DNA from: Halocaridina rubra
Lineage: Eukaryota > Arthropoda > Malacostraca > Decapoda > Atyidae
Length of the DNA: 64,000 nucleotides
NCBI GenBank assembly: GCA_037179515.1
Contig: JAXCGZ010007632.1
Span: 92,660-156,659 of the forward strand
Direction: 5' to 3'
Position numbers and translations under genes: made by a program. Numbering within the stretch: position 1 is the first letter of the stretch; every line of letters starts with the position of its first letter. Below the pieces are notes generated by a model. It was not told the DNA's origin, searched no databases, and saw only the letters and a list, made by a program, of their open reading frames with translations. This document shows, one piece after another, positions 1 through 10,633 of the stretch.

Positions 1-540
1 ATGTGATCAAATTCAAATTTCAAGAAAGTTAAAATCACCATTAAATATCAGAGAATATCGATATTTAAGTTTAAGAATTCTTCACATGCAATGAGGCAAT
101 AAAATAATATGCAAAAAGAATACAATATACGTAAAAGGAAAATTTGAACAAAGTCGTCATTAACACTGGCAACTGGATTTAAAATAGCTTCAGCTATTTA
201 ACACTAACCTAAATGTTTGCGCCATGTTCTGGCTTTCAGGACCCACAGAGGGAAATATAAAACTACAATCAAATAAATATTCTTTATCTTTTTCTTCATC
301 TTCCATTAGGGATAACGTAATTAAACATGGATACGTTCCACAAGAGTGCATAAACACACTATACTAAAGAAAACTAAGCAAAATCTACTTTACACGTACA
401 AATTGATATACGTTTGTAAGCTGAAATAAACAAGTACAGTATTAAAGACATAAAAGATAAACATAAAAATAAACAACACATCAGAGAAGTAATCTTTACC
501 GACTAGTCAAACTGAGGCTAACAGCACCAGCTTCCTCATT

Positions 541-1010
541 TTAGGGTAACGACTGTCGACTTAGTAGATCAGCGAGGTCACTGTCCTTTTCATCAACATG
601 TTGGGCAGTGAATTTGAAAAGATTCAGGTAAAGTGTCCACTTTTCAGGCGAGGATTCAGATTGTCTGCAATCTGTAAATATAGGAGAGGATGGTGGTCGG
701 TTCTCAGTGTAAAATGTCAGCCATACAGATGAACGTAAAATTTCTTTATGGCACAATATGCGGCTAAAGCTTCCTTCTCCATGGTTGAGTATTTCCACTC
801 TGAAGGGCGAAGCCTGAGGCTTGCATATAGCACTGGAGCTACTTCTGCTGAGTTGTCTGATCGGGCTTGCAAGAGCACGGTGCTCAGGCCTTCAACTGAG
901 GAGTCTGTCTGTTAGATAAAGGGAAAATTGGGGTTTACCAGCTGTAATACTGGCTCACCTGCCAATGCTTCTCAGAGCTTGAAAAATGCTCTCTCTGCCT
1001 CGTCTGTTCA
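541..1010 (-). pseudogene. RNase H domain of Gmr1-like copy 1
   Basis: C-terminal RNase H of the gypsy-type pol. An open stretch of 85 codons (541-798) carries the end of the domain, including the tail motif HVDEKDSDLADLLSR. Further upstream on the minus strand, in a shifted frame, a TDSSVEGL segment corresponds to the first catalytic aspartate. That segment is missing from copy 2, where the RT/RNase H joint is deleted. At least two frame changes separate the pieces. Degrading the RNA strand of the hybrid is the family role; this copy cannot do it. Confidence 0.75.
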
Positions 1011-1019
1011 TTGGACAGG

Positions 1020-1960
1020 GTAGGTTTTACCTCGCTTTGAGGAGGTCATTTGCTGCAAAGGGGCAGCGATAGTATTAAAGTGTGGAATGAACCATTGCTA
1101 GTAGCCAACACTTCCCAAGAATGATCTCACTTGAGTGACAGTAGCAGGTTTCTCTATATCCTTAATAGCTTGCACCTTGTCCTGTAAAGGGGATATAACT
1201 CCTTATCTGACCAAGTGGCCGAGATACTGCAATTGTGTGAAACCAATCTCGCATTTGCAAAGCTTTAACTGAAGTCCATGCTGGTTCAGACGAGCAAGAA
1301 CTCTGCAAATAGACGCAGGTGTGATGACCAATCCTGAGAATGCACCAGGATGTCGTTTGAAAAGCATGAAACATTGTCAAGGTCCTGCAATACTGTCCTC
1401 ATGAGTCGGCTGAAACAGGCAGGGGCATTCACCATACCAAAAGGAATGACCCTGAACAGGTATAGACCGTATCTTGTAGAAAGACTGTTAGAGACTTGGT
1501 AGTCTCGCTCAGTGGGACTTGCCAAAATCCACTGACCAGATCCAATTTGGACAGGTAGCAGGCTTAGGAGAGTACAGAGTAAATATGCTTGGCATCGGCA
1601 GTGGGCTCTCCATCAAAGATGGTATGGGAGTTAAGCTTATGACAGTCAAGGCAGACCCTGTGACTGCCATCTCTCTTATGCACTGCCAGTAACAGCAAAC
1701 ACCAAGGCAAATTGCTCTTTTCAACTATTCTGAGCCAGACCCAAGTGCCAAGATCTTCCTTCAGCTGTACAGACAACTGGTGGGGAAGGCCATAGGAATA
1801 CCGATATGGCTCTGGGTCATTTAATCTGACATGATGCTCAAGGGTAGTGGTTGTGCCTGGGAGGTCAGTGAAGATATTCTCGTAGTCCTCTAATAGATTG
1901 TTCAGCTGTTCATGATGACTCAGTTGCAGTCTGGAGTTAAAAATGCAATTACTCACACTT
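1020..1960 (-). pseudogene. Reverse transcriptase domain of Gmr1-like copy 1
   Basis: Gypsy-type RT spread over several overlapping frames. The N-terminal part (1564-1956, 130 codons) contains the lead-in segment ending LGTWVWLRIVEKSNLPW and the substrate-strand motif HRVCLDCHKLNSHT. The palm region (1286-1525) has FRVIPFGMVNAPACFSRLM. The catalytic box reads FSNDILVHS where family members have a YxDD-type box, so it is mutated. RT lies downstream of integrase on the coding strand. Frameshifts occur near 1520 and 1290. Confidence 0.8.
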
Positions 1961-2339
1961 TCCTTTTGGTGTGTGGGAATGGCAGGATCCTTACCATCAT
2001 CAAAAGTTAAGGTTAGGTCTTCATTTGCGAGGGCGGTGGCTTCAGCCAGAGGAGCTTCTTCCGAAAAACTTCACACCTGTAAGTCTGTCTCCACCGCAAT
2101 GGAGGAGTCTTCCTATATAGGAGGTAAGGGGTGGCTATAATGGAACACCTGTGTTGCTGCAGCCTTGGAAGTAATATTGATGCTGAGGACACCTATAGAG
2201 GTTGCTGAGAGTGCCAACATAGGATCCCTGTGGGCCTCCGGGTCCTCACAATACTGCTTCAGCTTATTAATGTAGTATTTCTAGTTATTGCCATCAACAT
2301 TTAACAGGTAATTGTCGTGGGTCACACGGTGTACCACAG

Positions 2340-3330
2340 TCTACGGTCCTTTCCAGCATAGCATTGGCTTGCGAGTATCTGTTGGAATAAGTAACAGAGC
2401 TCGATCTCCAGGTGTCAGGGCGCAATGCCGGGCACGCTTGTCAAAGAGAAGCTTAACAGTCTGCTGGTGACCCTTAACTACTAAATGTGCAGTTTTCTAG
2501 GCCTTTTTGAGATGGGACGAAAACTTCAAAATGTACTCATGGACATCCCTATCGTCATCCTTGACGGTAGGCGAGACCCAACATTCTGCCAAGAATTCCA
2601 CTGGGCCTCTGTCCTTATGACCATAATACAGCTCGAAAGGTGAGTATCCAGTAGTTTTGTGGGGCATGTCTCTAAGGGAGAAAAGTGGAGCGGGGATGTA
2701 CTTGTCCCACTGCCTGGGTATATCTATCGTTGGCTTGCGCAAACATCGCATCAATGTCCCGTTATAGCATTCACATGCTCCATTTGACTGGGCATGATAG
2801 ACACTCGTACAAATGTGCTTCATTTCTAAGAGGCAACAGAATGTCTCAAAGTGACTACTTGTAAACTGACTTCCATTGTCAAAAGTGACCTGCTCAGGGA
2901 AGCCGACCCTGGAGCACATTCCAAAAAGGGCCTGAGCAACTGCTTTGGTCGTGATAGAAGGTAATGGCACTGCATCTGGGTACCTTATTGCCAGGTCGAT
3001 GTATACCAGGAGGAACTGTTTCACTGTAGATGAAGCTGGGTTAATAGGACCTGATAAGTCAATAGTAACCTTGGAAAATTGCTCCATTGAGAGCTTTATT
3101 ATGCCCATGCGGACTTTTGGTACTGGTGCCTGAGAGGTGGATTGACGGACAAGCCAGGAACCCACGTATCTGTCTACTCGGCGTACATGTTTGGCCATGC
3201 AAAATCCTTCTAAAGGACATGCCAAGTCTTTGCTTTGCCTCTATGTCCCCTCAGAGGTAAATGGTGTCCCACATACATAGCCTGGCGGTGCAACAGAGCG
3301 GGCACCATCAACTGTTTAAAGATGTGGCCA
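2340..3330 (-). pseudogene. Integrase of Gmr1-like copy 1, catalytic core open, with GPY/F module
   Basis: The 242-codon open stretch 2497-3225 holds the core of a retroviral-type integrase. The three acidic catalytic positions are visible in VTIDLSGP, TFDNGSQF and SNGACECYNG, and the downstream PHKTTGYSPFELYYGH motif is typical of gypsy integrases. Between 2340 and 2500 a GPY/F-like module is readable (PGDRALLL, then CWKGP followed by a stop). The Zn-binding N-terminus (3226-3330) is decayed. Because 2497-3225 keeps all three acidic residues, this is the best-preserved integrase core in the window, although the rest of the element is dead. It sits immediately upstream of RT on the coding strand. 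Confidence 0.85.
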
Positions 3331-3753
3331 ACCTATAGTCACATGCCTGCGAAGGACACCATCTTCAAGGGCGTAAGTTATCTGGCCTCCTCCTCTCACC
3401 GTGAAGATTCTTCCCTCGGTGGCCTGTTGCATCCAGCAATTGAGGCTGGGGCAGTCCTGCTGCAGTTTGACGAAGTTTGGACAGGACTTCAGTGGCTCTA
3501 GAGGTGCATCATCTGGTAAAGGAGGGGGAAACTCTCCGCGTTCTACATTACGGGTACTAACTACGGCAGACTCAATGGAGTCAGTCGGAGAATCATCCAA
3601 ATTCCTGGTGTTGGAGCCAGCAGTTGCGGCTGAAATGACTTGTTGTGACTTCAACCAAGGGATGCTGCAGTGAGAAATGTCCTGATGTTAGAGGTCGGCC
3701 TGGTAGATAGGAGCTAGGTATAGAAATCGACCCATCAAGACAGGGTACATAAC

Positions 3754-4695
3754 TGTGACAGAGTGTTTCGCTCAAAGTCACCAGAGGCTGTTAGATGCCT
3801 TATTAAGTAATTTAGTAACTTAGCTGTCATTTTTCTAACTAAAAAAATAATTCCCACTTCTTGACTTTTGCAGATTATGATAATTTGCAATTTATATTTT
3901 AGCTTATAGCTAATTTTAAATATACTTTATTTACTCTTCTTGTACGTGTAAAGTATAGTCCCGATATAAAGGCTGCTCCTATTGTCCGTCTGCTACGAGC
4001 CAAGAACATTCTGGAGATTGTTTACCAGTAACCTAACTTTTCATTATTATTCTCGTTTTATTTTATTTGCTTCCACTTGTTGCACCTAAAAATACTGTCT
4101 CTCCCTTGCATCTCTGCTATAATTGCCTGCCAGGGACCACCACTAAAATAGTCCTTAAATGATATCAGAGCCAGTTACTGCTCTAGAAATGTATCCTACA
4201 GATGAACTCACCAGGAGGGACAATGAGACGTCCTCTTTTGGCGCCCAAACTTCCATGAGGCAACATCTCGCCTGAGCAGTCTAAGTTTATTTCAAACCTT
4301 ATTTACGTGGCATCTTCACAGGAATTCATCTGGCACAACAAGTGTCCTGTATTCTACTCTGCCTGTGTGACAGAGGTAATCATCGAGTTGAGGCCAAAGT
4401 CTTGGTATACGTCCGTGGTGCCGGGAAACGAAATCGTGCTCACCACTTCCGGGATTCGAGGCAGCATTTCATAAAATTTAATTAGAAAATTCAATTCTTT
4501 TAATGTCATTGCATTTTCAAAATTAAAAGAAAGTTGAATTCTGAGTTTCATTTAACCGACTAATGGTAAAAGAGATGGGGTGTTCAAGGACAAATATCTG
4601 TCCTGTCTGTTTGTGAGCTCTTAACCGAGCTCGGTACTTTGAGTCCCCTTAGTAAAACAGAATCTTAACAACACTCAGCCATCCTAACCCCAACA
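3754..4695 (+). repeat. Solo LTR of the Gmr1-like family, intron-less form, TSD ATAAC
   Basis: 942-bp LTR starting TGTGACAGAG and ending CCCCAACA, flanked by a perfect 5-bp direct repeat ATAAC (3749-3753 and 4696-4700). It lies inside the pol region of copy 1 in the opposite orientation. Its ends and body match the 5' LTR at 40286-42470, but it lacks one internal block: it joins CACAACAAG (ending 4342) directly to TGTCCTG (starting 4343). In the 5' LTR these two points are separated by 1,023 bp bounded by a GT donor and an AG-type acceptor. It therefore looks like an LTR made from spliced RNA that later lost its interior by LTR-LTR recombination. The terminal 130 bp belong to a subfamily different from copy 2 (CCCCAACA versus CACTCCACA). 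Confidence 0.93.
3965..3970 (+). promoter_or_regulatory. TATA box of the solo LTR
   Basis: TATAAA 211 bp into the LTR. The same box sits at about the same offset in the other three LTRs (40495, 52781, 62900), in a conserved context (CC[AG]ATATAAA). The spacing predicts transcription start near 3995, which places the putative intron in the transcribed R/U5 part. Confidence 0.6.
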
Positions 4696-5086
4696 ATAAC
4701 CCAATCAATGCCACTGCTGGGGCTTTCCTTTGTAGTATTTGCAGTCCAGGTCAATGACACAGCAGCATCGTATTTGAGGTGTTCCTTCAGCAACACCCAC
4801 ACGAACAACTCTTTCTAGCCTTGTTTCTATGGCATGGGCCGAGTGAGTGGCCAGACGGTTATGCGTGCCGTCACTGTGAGAGGGAATGTGGTGTCTCTTA
4901 GAGTTTGGCGTGATAACCCTGGAAAGGTGGAGCAGGGTAATTGCCCTTGCCTCTTAATTGCTGAGGCTTAGGTCTTACCGAGTCGTCCTTCTTGAGTGAT
5001 TACCTAATTGTGATTACCTAATTGTGCTTACGGGAAAGAGCCCAAAGCTCGTATCTTCCCGTCTCCTGATCGGTTCCATTTTAGAC

Positions 5087-7909
5087 TTAGTGATACTTAT
5101 CGTACCTGTCCTTAAAACTATGGATTGAGATAGCATTAACTACCTCCTCGCTTAGCGAATTCCAATTATCAACTACTCTTACACTGAAAAAGTATTTCCT
5201 TACATCCTGCAAAGAAGTTTTCTTACGAAGCTTCAAACTATGACCTCTAGTTCTAGAGCCAGCCATATCGAAATATCGATCCCTATCCACTCTATCATAA
5301 CCATGAAGGAATTTAAAGACTGTCACCATATCCCCCCTTACTCTTCTAGCTTCGAGTGATGGCAAGTCTAATTCCCTCAGCCTCTCATCATAACCGAGAT
5401 TGCGTATTTCTGGCACCAGTTTCGTGGCATGTCTTTGAACTTTTTCAAGCTTAGCTATGTGCTTTTTCAAGTGCGGATTCCAAAAGGGGGCTGCATATTC
5501 GAGTTTTGGCCTCACATAGGTTACATAAATATTTCTGAACATTTCCTTGTCCATGTGCCTGAAGGCTACCCTTACATTTGATAAGAATGCATATGCTGCC
5601 CTTACTACGCCATTTATATGTATTTCTGGAGACAAATCTGCCAGTATGTTTACTCCCAGATCTCTCTCATTTTCTGTCTCTTGAAGTTGTACTCCAGCCA
5701 CCGAGTAGTCAAGCTTGGGCCTTCTTGCACTTGTACCCATTCTCATTACCTTACATTTTGAGGTATTGAATTTCATTAGCCACTTTTCTGACCACTCATG
5801 CAGATTATTTAGATCCTCCTGAAGTTCTCTACCATTGTTCTCGTTTTTTACTTTCTTCACAATCTTTGCATCATCTGCAAACATATTCATGAATGAATTT
5901 ACAGACTCTGGTAGGTCATTTACATATACAAGGAACAAAAGTGGCCCTAAAACTGAACCCTGTGGAACTCCACTACTAACTCTTCTCCATTCAGACACTG
6001 AGTGTCTTACTCTAACCCTCTGTTCCCTTCCTTCTAAGTAAGTTTTTATCCATTCCAAGACATTTCCACCTATTCTAGCCATTGATTGCAGCTTCCTAAT
6101 AAGTCTCCCATGTGGAACAGTGTCAAACGCTTTCTGGAAGTCTAGGAATATGCAATCTGCCCAGCCCTCTCTTTCCTGTAAGATATGGCTTACCTCATCA
6201 TAAAATTCTAATAAGTTTGTTACTGTTGATCTACCTTCTCTGAAGCCATGTTGCCTCACTGACAAAAAGTTGAAGGATTCCAAGTGAAGAGAGATATGTT
6301 TCCTTAGTAGTTTCTCCATAACTTTGCAAACTATGCTGGTCAAGGAAACTGGTCTATAGTTCAGAGCCGTATCCCTCCTTCCCTTTTTGAAGATAGGTAT
6401 CACATTTGCTTGTTTCCAGCATCTTGGAATCTCCCCCGACTCCAGTGACTCCTTAAATATGATACTTAGTGCCACTGATATTGTGTTTGCGCATTTTTTA
6501 AGCACACGAGGGGATATGTCATCAGGACCTGTAGCTTTATGAACATCTAAATCCATCAGCGCTTTGCATACCTCTGTGGCTGTAAGGTTGATGTTCTCTA
6601 ATACCGGCCCTTGAGCTTCTATCACTGCAATCTGAGGGGGTGGGGTATTTTCTACTGTAAATACTGACTGAAACTCCTTGTTCAATTCTTTGCAGATCTC
6701 TTCGTCCGTCTCAGTGATGCTTCCATCCGCTCTCTTTAGCCTTAAAACCTGTTCTTTTACCTTCAGTTTTCCTCTGATAAAGCTGTGGAAAAGCTTGGGA
6801 TTTTCTTTAGCCTTCCTGGTGATGTCCCTCTCATAATCTCTCTCTGCCTCTCTCCTTTTACTTAGGTAGTCATTTCTTGCTCTTTTGTAGGTTTGCCAGG
6901 CATTTATGTTTTTTCTCCTCCTATACCTTTTCCAGCATTTGTCTCTCCACTCCTTAGCTCTTTTACACCCATTATCGAACCATTTCTCTCTGGCATGAAT
7001 TACACCTACTTTGGTGACAGGTATGCAGCAATCTACTATCTTCCCATATTTCTCACAAAAGATGTCATACATTTCTTGTACAGATTTGTTGTAAAATAAG
7101 GTTCTCCAGTCAATAACTGCAAAAAGCTCATTCATTTTGATGTAATCTCCTTTCCGATAGTTCCTCCTCATGTCCTCAGTGCCTCTACTCTCAGGAAGAA
7201 TATCTTCAATGATATACTCCATCAACAACACACAGTGGTCACTCTTTCCAATTGGTGGTTCATACTCAATATTTTCAATATCCAACACATTATCTGTGAA
7301 CACTAGATCAAGTAGTGATGGCTCATCCCCACCCCTGGCTCTTGTTGGTTCCATTACATGTTGGTGTAGGAAATTCCCTTGTACGCAATCTAGGAATCTT
7401 GCCCCAAATGAGTCCTCACCACTGTGTGGGTCAAGATTTATCCAATCTATCTCTTTATGATTAAAGTCTCCCATAATCAAAATCCTACATTTTTTCTCCC
7501 GTGCCATGTTAACAACTGAGTTTATGACTTCAATAGTACCTATATGACTTTCCTCATAAATTTCAAGCCTATTTTGGTTCCTTGGTGGGTTGTATACAAC
7601 AGTTATTATAATGCTCTCTGACCCAGTATTTATGCGAGCAACAAGAAATTCCCTGAACTCACTTTCTATAGCCAAGTTTATTTCTTCAACTTGAATCCTC
7701 TCACTTATGAGCAGTGCTATCCCTCCACCAGTCCTCTCACATCTTTCAACCCTTAGTATTCTGAAGCCCTTAGGAAAAACTGTGACACTGTTTATGTCCT
7801 CATTCAACTTAGTCTCTGTATTTGCTACTATATCTGCCTTACTGTTGTGAATCCTATCTTTTAATTCTACTGCCTTACCAGCTAATCCATCAGCATTTGT
7901 GTATAACAA
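5087..7909 (-). CDS. LINE ORF2 protein: AP endonuclease and reverse transcriptase, intact
   Basis: 940 codons without a stop. It encodes the enzyme that nicks target DNA and copies the element RNA into it (target-primed reverse transcription in the nucleus). The N-terminal endonuclease (about residues 1-230) shows YTNADGL, the glutamate in NTETKL, MGDFNHKEIDW and the terminal SDHCVLL. The RT (about 430-720) shows HKATGPDDISP, FLDFQKAFDTVPHG, SSGVPQGSVLGPLLF and the catalytic box FADDAKIV. The C-terminal part ends in WNSLSEEVVNAISIHSFK, typical of CR1/L2-like LINEs. The codon at 7909 is TTG, and the frame stays open a little upstream, so translation probably begins further up or by coupling to ORF1. 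All catalytic residues are present. It differs from the 58028-60076 copy at about eight residues over 682. Confidence 0.92.
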   Translation of the reverse strand: MLYTNADGLAGKAVELKDRIHNSKADIVANTETKLNEDINSVTVFPKGFRILRVERCERTGGGIALLISERIQVEEINLAIESEFREFLVARINTGSESIIITVVYNPPRNQNRLEIYEESHIGTIEVINSVVNMAREKKCRILIMGDFNHKEIDWINLDPHSGEDSFGARFLDCVQGNFLHQHVMEPTRARGGDEPSLLDLVFTDNVLDIENIEYEPPIGKSDHCVLLMEYIIEDILPESRGTEDMRRNYRKGDYIKMNELFAVIDWRTLFYNKSVQEMYDIFCEKYGKIVDCCIPVTKVGVIHAREKWFDNGCKRAKEWRDKCWKRYRRRKNINAWQTYKRARNDYLSKRREAERDYERDITRKAKENPKLFHSFIRGKLKVKEQVLRLKRADGSITETDEEICKELNKEFQSVFTVENTPPPQIAVIEAQGPVLENINLTATEVCKALMDLDVHKATGPDDISPRVLKKCANTISVALSIIFKESLESGEIPRCWKQANVIPIFKKGRRDTALNYRPVSLTSIVCKVMEKLLRKHISLHLESFNFLSVRQHGFREGRSTVTNLLEFYDEVSHILQEREGWADCIFLDFQKAFDTVPHGRLIRKLQSMARIGGNVLEWIKTYLEGREQRVRVRHSVSEWRRVSSGVPQGSVLGPLLFLVYVNDLPESVNSFMNMFADDAKIVKKVKNENNGRELQEDLNNLHEWSEKWLMKFNTSKCKVMRMGTSARRPKLDYSVAGVQLQETENERDLGVNILADLSPEIHINGVVRAAYAFLSNVRVAFRHMDKEMFRNIYVTYVRPKLEYAAPFWNPHLKKHIAKLEKVQRHATKLVPEIRNLGYDERLRELDLPSLEARRVRGDMVTVFKFLHGYDRVDRDRYFDMAGSRTRGHSLKLRKKTSLQDVRKYFFSVRVVDNWNSLSEEVVNAISIHSFKDRYDKYH

Positions 7910-7911
7910 TC

Positions 7912-8097
7912 TTAATGAGGCCCCATCCCCTGATCTTCTGTCATTATCTTCTTTATCTCCCCTTTGTCTGGAAGTATTCTGTAACGAAAATTTTTCTTCT
8001 CTTCTTCATTTCTTTCATCATTTAACCTTCTTGCCTCTTGGAACAAGTTTTTGATCTTTCCCATCTCTTCCTGTGTTCTGTATCGTCTAATGAACAC
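7912..8097 (-). CDS. LINE ORF1, C-terminal fragment
   Basis: A 62-codon charged stretch directly upstream of ORF2 in another frame, rich in Lys, Glu and Arg (DERNEEEKKNFRYRIL), ending GMGPH. Position and composition suggest the C-terminus of the LINE ORF1 RNA-binding protein, cut by 5' truncation near 8138. Its stop overlaps the open frame of ORF2. No conserved domain was identified, so the assignment rests on context. Confidence 0.5.
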   Translation of the reverse strand: MFIRRYRTQEEMGKIKNLFQEARRLNDERNEEEKKNFRYRILPDKGEIKKIMTEDQGMGPH

Positions 8098-9477
8098 TTC
8101 TTTGCATTATTGAAGGTCTTTTAGACTTTTTAGACTTTGAGGGTGCATGGATGTAATAAGGCTTAAGAAAGTGCGGAGGATGAGCTGAACGATCGAAGTT
8201 CTGAGAAGGGCCCTTGTGTTTCCCATTCCTGCGATCTCCTTTCCGGTGAGAACCATGGCCTGCTGCGGGGCTACAGGGGAGATGACACTCTGAGGATGGG
8301 CCTTGGGATCAGCCCTTCTTGCCCTCATCAAGTCGCAGACATGTATTCCAGGCTGGTTGTGCTGGAGGTACTCATCCACAGTGGCTAAACCTTTTTCGAA
8401 GTTGATCTCATCCTTAAACTGAGTCCTTACATATGCAGCAACATCTATAGGGAGGTCATTGGCAAATGAATCAAGCATCAAGAATGCATACCACTTCTCA
8501 GGAGGACGCCTTGCAACTCGCAGCCAATCATTAAATAGGTGAGCCTTCCGTTTGCCAAAGGTACTACAGTTTTCCTCCTTCAATGGGATAGCTATGACAT
8601 AAATAGTACGACACTCAGCTGGTAAAAAGTTCTGCGAGGCAATGCGTGTACTTTTAACTTTTTTGTAGTCCCTCAATTGCCTGTGGTCGAGTTCACTGAC
8701 CAGGGCGAGCAGACAGGGTGGCATGGAGGCGAGCAGCCAACAACTCTTCTCAGCCTCTGTGCCTTCGCTAGCTATCGCAAGACTTTCCAATGAACGGATG
8801 TAAGTATCTAGCAGTTGCTTGCCATCGTCCTCGTATTTCCATATGGGGGGCCTCTAACGAGTCTGGTCCCCACTTCTGGGTGAAGGACCACTGTCTGGGG
8901 TTCCCACTCAAAGCCTAGCAAGCACAGGCTCATGTTCACGTTGTGCTTGTGCCTGCGCCTTGTCGTTATCATGTTGTGCTTGCTCACTTTCTCATTTCAC
9001 TCGTGCCTGCTCCTGCTCACATGCTTTCCTCTCCAGATCAGCTCGGCATTTAGCCATCTTGTTATGAGCCCACTCAAAGAGCGTCGGTCCTGGGGAATTG
9101 CCGTATTTATCAGCCATAGCAATCGTCTTGTCTAGGTAACTAACATGGTTTACATGTTAGTTCCCTGTGACTGCCCAGTTGCCTTGGTGGTTTCCTAAAC
9201 AGTCAATAATGAAGCACCAAAACATACAACCACAAAAAAAACAAATCTCTACAATAGTCAAAAAATATGAAAGAACCACACAACACCAAGGAGAGAAAAA
9301 AAAATTCAACACCACAGTTCAAACTTAAACGTGGCCATGATCCCAAAACCGCACCATGAAAGTGACTCAAAATACAATCTAGGGCAACAGCAGAAAAGTG
9401 TTGCAAAACAATACATGAGACACTGGTAATACAGGATGTTAGTTGTGCCTGCTTAACAGCAATATACTTTTTTTACC

Positions 9478-9640
9478 CTAGGTAAGTATATTCTTTTCAA
9501 TCTGTAGAGAAATTTTCTTATGAAACTTCAAACTATGACCTCGTGTTATAGAGCCAACCATACCGGAGTATTGCTCCCTATCAACTTGGTAATAATCATG
9601 AAAAAAATTTAAAATTATCTGCCAAGAGGAGAGTTCTTAA
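9478..9640 (-). mobile_element. Degraded LINE 3' end in duplicon A
   Basis: Weak but clear match to the 3' coding end of the CR1-type family: TTCAAACTATGACCTCGTGT followed by AGAGCCAACCAT parallels 5227-5270. The same decayed piece sits in duplicon B (37640-37940), so it was present before the duplication. Too damaged to encode anything. From 9640 to 10620 no gene is visible; this is AT-rich 3' flank of the zinc-finger gene. Confidence 0.6.
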
Positions 9641-10633
9641 GCTAAATGTGGCTCAGGTATATCATACACGCATATTTCAAAAAACATCTCTGCTCAAGCG
9701 AATACACTTTCTTCTTTTCTCTCATCACAGTCAAATATGCATTAACAACCATAACTAAGATTATTTCAAAAATAAATCAACTTAACGCTAATTATTCCTT
9801 GAAATAATATTGCAGTTATGAACATTTGTTCAACATAATATTAAGAAAACCATAGCTTCATATAAAGTTTAAATAAAAAAAAAGGTAATGGTCATTTTAT
9901 AAGACAGGATTCATTAAACAAATCTCCTATTAAAATATTATAACGAGGATATTTTGTGACAAGAATATTACTCTGTAAAACAAATTTTGTCCTTTAATAG
10001 TTAATTTAAACTAATCAATTCGTAGTAAGTTGGTACATGACACCAGCTGCCCAAATGCAATACTACAGTTGAAGGTTTTTTTTTTTGTTGGACTTAAATG
10101 GGACTGTCTAGGAAAGTTTGATATTAAGTCTTCCTTCAGTTACAGTTCTTTTTCTATGCTTACATCAACACTGAATATTCTTTGATATTCCTTACACATC
10201 TCTTCACATCTGACAAGTCACAAAACTCTCCATCTCTGTTTCTCTTTACTTTGTTTTCTTTGTCCCCAAGCCCGATAAGGGAAGATTTATTTCATTTCTT
10301 TGCACGTCCTTGTGCTACACTCATAAAAAAATAATATGTATCTGGTGTGTTCTATATCCAGTCCCTAAATTATACAACTGCTGATGTCTTTAGGAACAAA
10401 TATCTGATAAGAAAAAAAATAGTTAGTGAAATGAAATCCAGCTCACCCAGTCAGTTTGGAAATATTGTATACAGTCATATCTCAGCACTATTTTTGCTTC
10501 ATTTAAGAAAGAGAATATCATTTAGCCACATTCATGCAAAAATAATTGATGAATATGAAATGAGACTAAAATTATACAAATAACACTACCAAGCAATTAT
10601 TCCATATTTTATCTTCAAGTGAATAATTACTAA

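Larger units (their letters stand above)
3331..4860 (-). pseudogene. Protease to integrase spacer of Gmr1-like copy 1, split by solo LTR
   Basis: Two pieces, 3331-3753 and 4696-4860, that are contiguous in copy 2. The first holds a 112-codon open stretch (3316-3654) matching the linker before the integrase, with DSPTDSIESA and FTVRGGGQITYALEDG. The second matches the C-terminal part of the protease (VAEGTPQIR). The segment with the protease active site is missing: the sequence jumps from the Pro/His-rich gag tail directly to the strand before that motif, a deletion of roughly 190 bp compared with copy 2. The coordinates span the inserted solo LTR, annotated separately. Confidence 0.75.
4997..8138 (-). 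mobile_element. CR1-type LINE, family L, copy 1 (near-complete, intact ORF2)
   Basis: Non-LTR retrotransposon on the minus strand, inserted in gag of the Gmr1-like copy 1; gag resumes on both sides within a few bases (CTCAAG-like sequence at both junctions). It contains the 3' end of a first ORF (7912-8097), a 940-codon ORF2 (5087-7909), a short 3' UTR and a tail made of two copies of a 14-bp unit containing CAATTAGGTAAT. The same tail marks the copies at 17284, 19005, 23098 and 58024. Ending in a short tandem repeat instead of poly(A) is typical of the CR1/L2 group. The element is 5'-truncated within ORF1. Confidence 0.93.
4860..9170 (-). pseudogene. gag of Gmr1-like copy 1, split by a CR1-type LINE
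   Basis: Two parts, 4860-4996 and 8139-9170. The main part includes a 227-codon open stretch (8107-8790) whose capsid-like segment matches copy 2 at 44050-44600: WLLASMPPCLLALVSELDH, then LKEENCSTFGKRKAHLFNDW and VDEYLQHNQPG. The last ten or so residues of that open stretch come from the LINE, not from gag. The N-terminal third (8800-9170) is frameshifted. The position equivalent to the start codon at 43601 reads AAG instead of ATG. A CCHC zinc knuckle was not found. Coordinates span the LINE insertion. Confidence 0.78.
1..9466 (-). mobile_element. Gmr1-like Ty3/gypsy retrotransposon, copy 1 (truncated, nested insertions)
   Basis: Minus-strand relative of the element at 40286-54683, recognisable along its whole length. 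Read on the minus strand the order is leader, gag (about 9170-8139 and 4996-4860), protease remnant, integrase (3330-2340), reverse transcriptase (1960-1020), RNase H (1010-541) and 3' noncoding DNA that runs off the window at base 1. The 5' end stops at about 9466, matching position 43322 of copy 2, so the 5' LTR and most of the leader are absent. It is interrupted by a solo LTR (3754-4695) and a CR1-type LINE (about 4997-8138). Many stops and frameshifts make it non-functional. The stretch 1-540 is the untranslated tail: it matches 48289-49250 of copy 2 but lacks the two SINEs there. The right edge coincides with the start of the zinc-finger duplicon. Confidence 0.88.

Noticed and set aside
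4997..5030. GATTACCTAATTGTG repeats as CRISPR-like or telomeric array
   Set aside because: They are the two-unit tail of a LINE, found at the 3' end of all five copies.
10025..10325. Insert in duplicon A as a LINE fragment
   Set aside because: No motif could be read with confidence on either strand; left unassigned.
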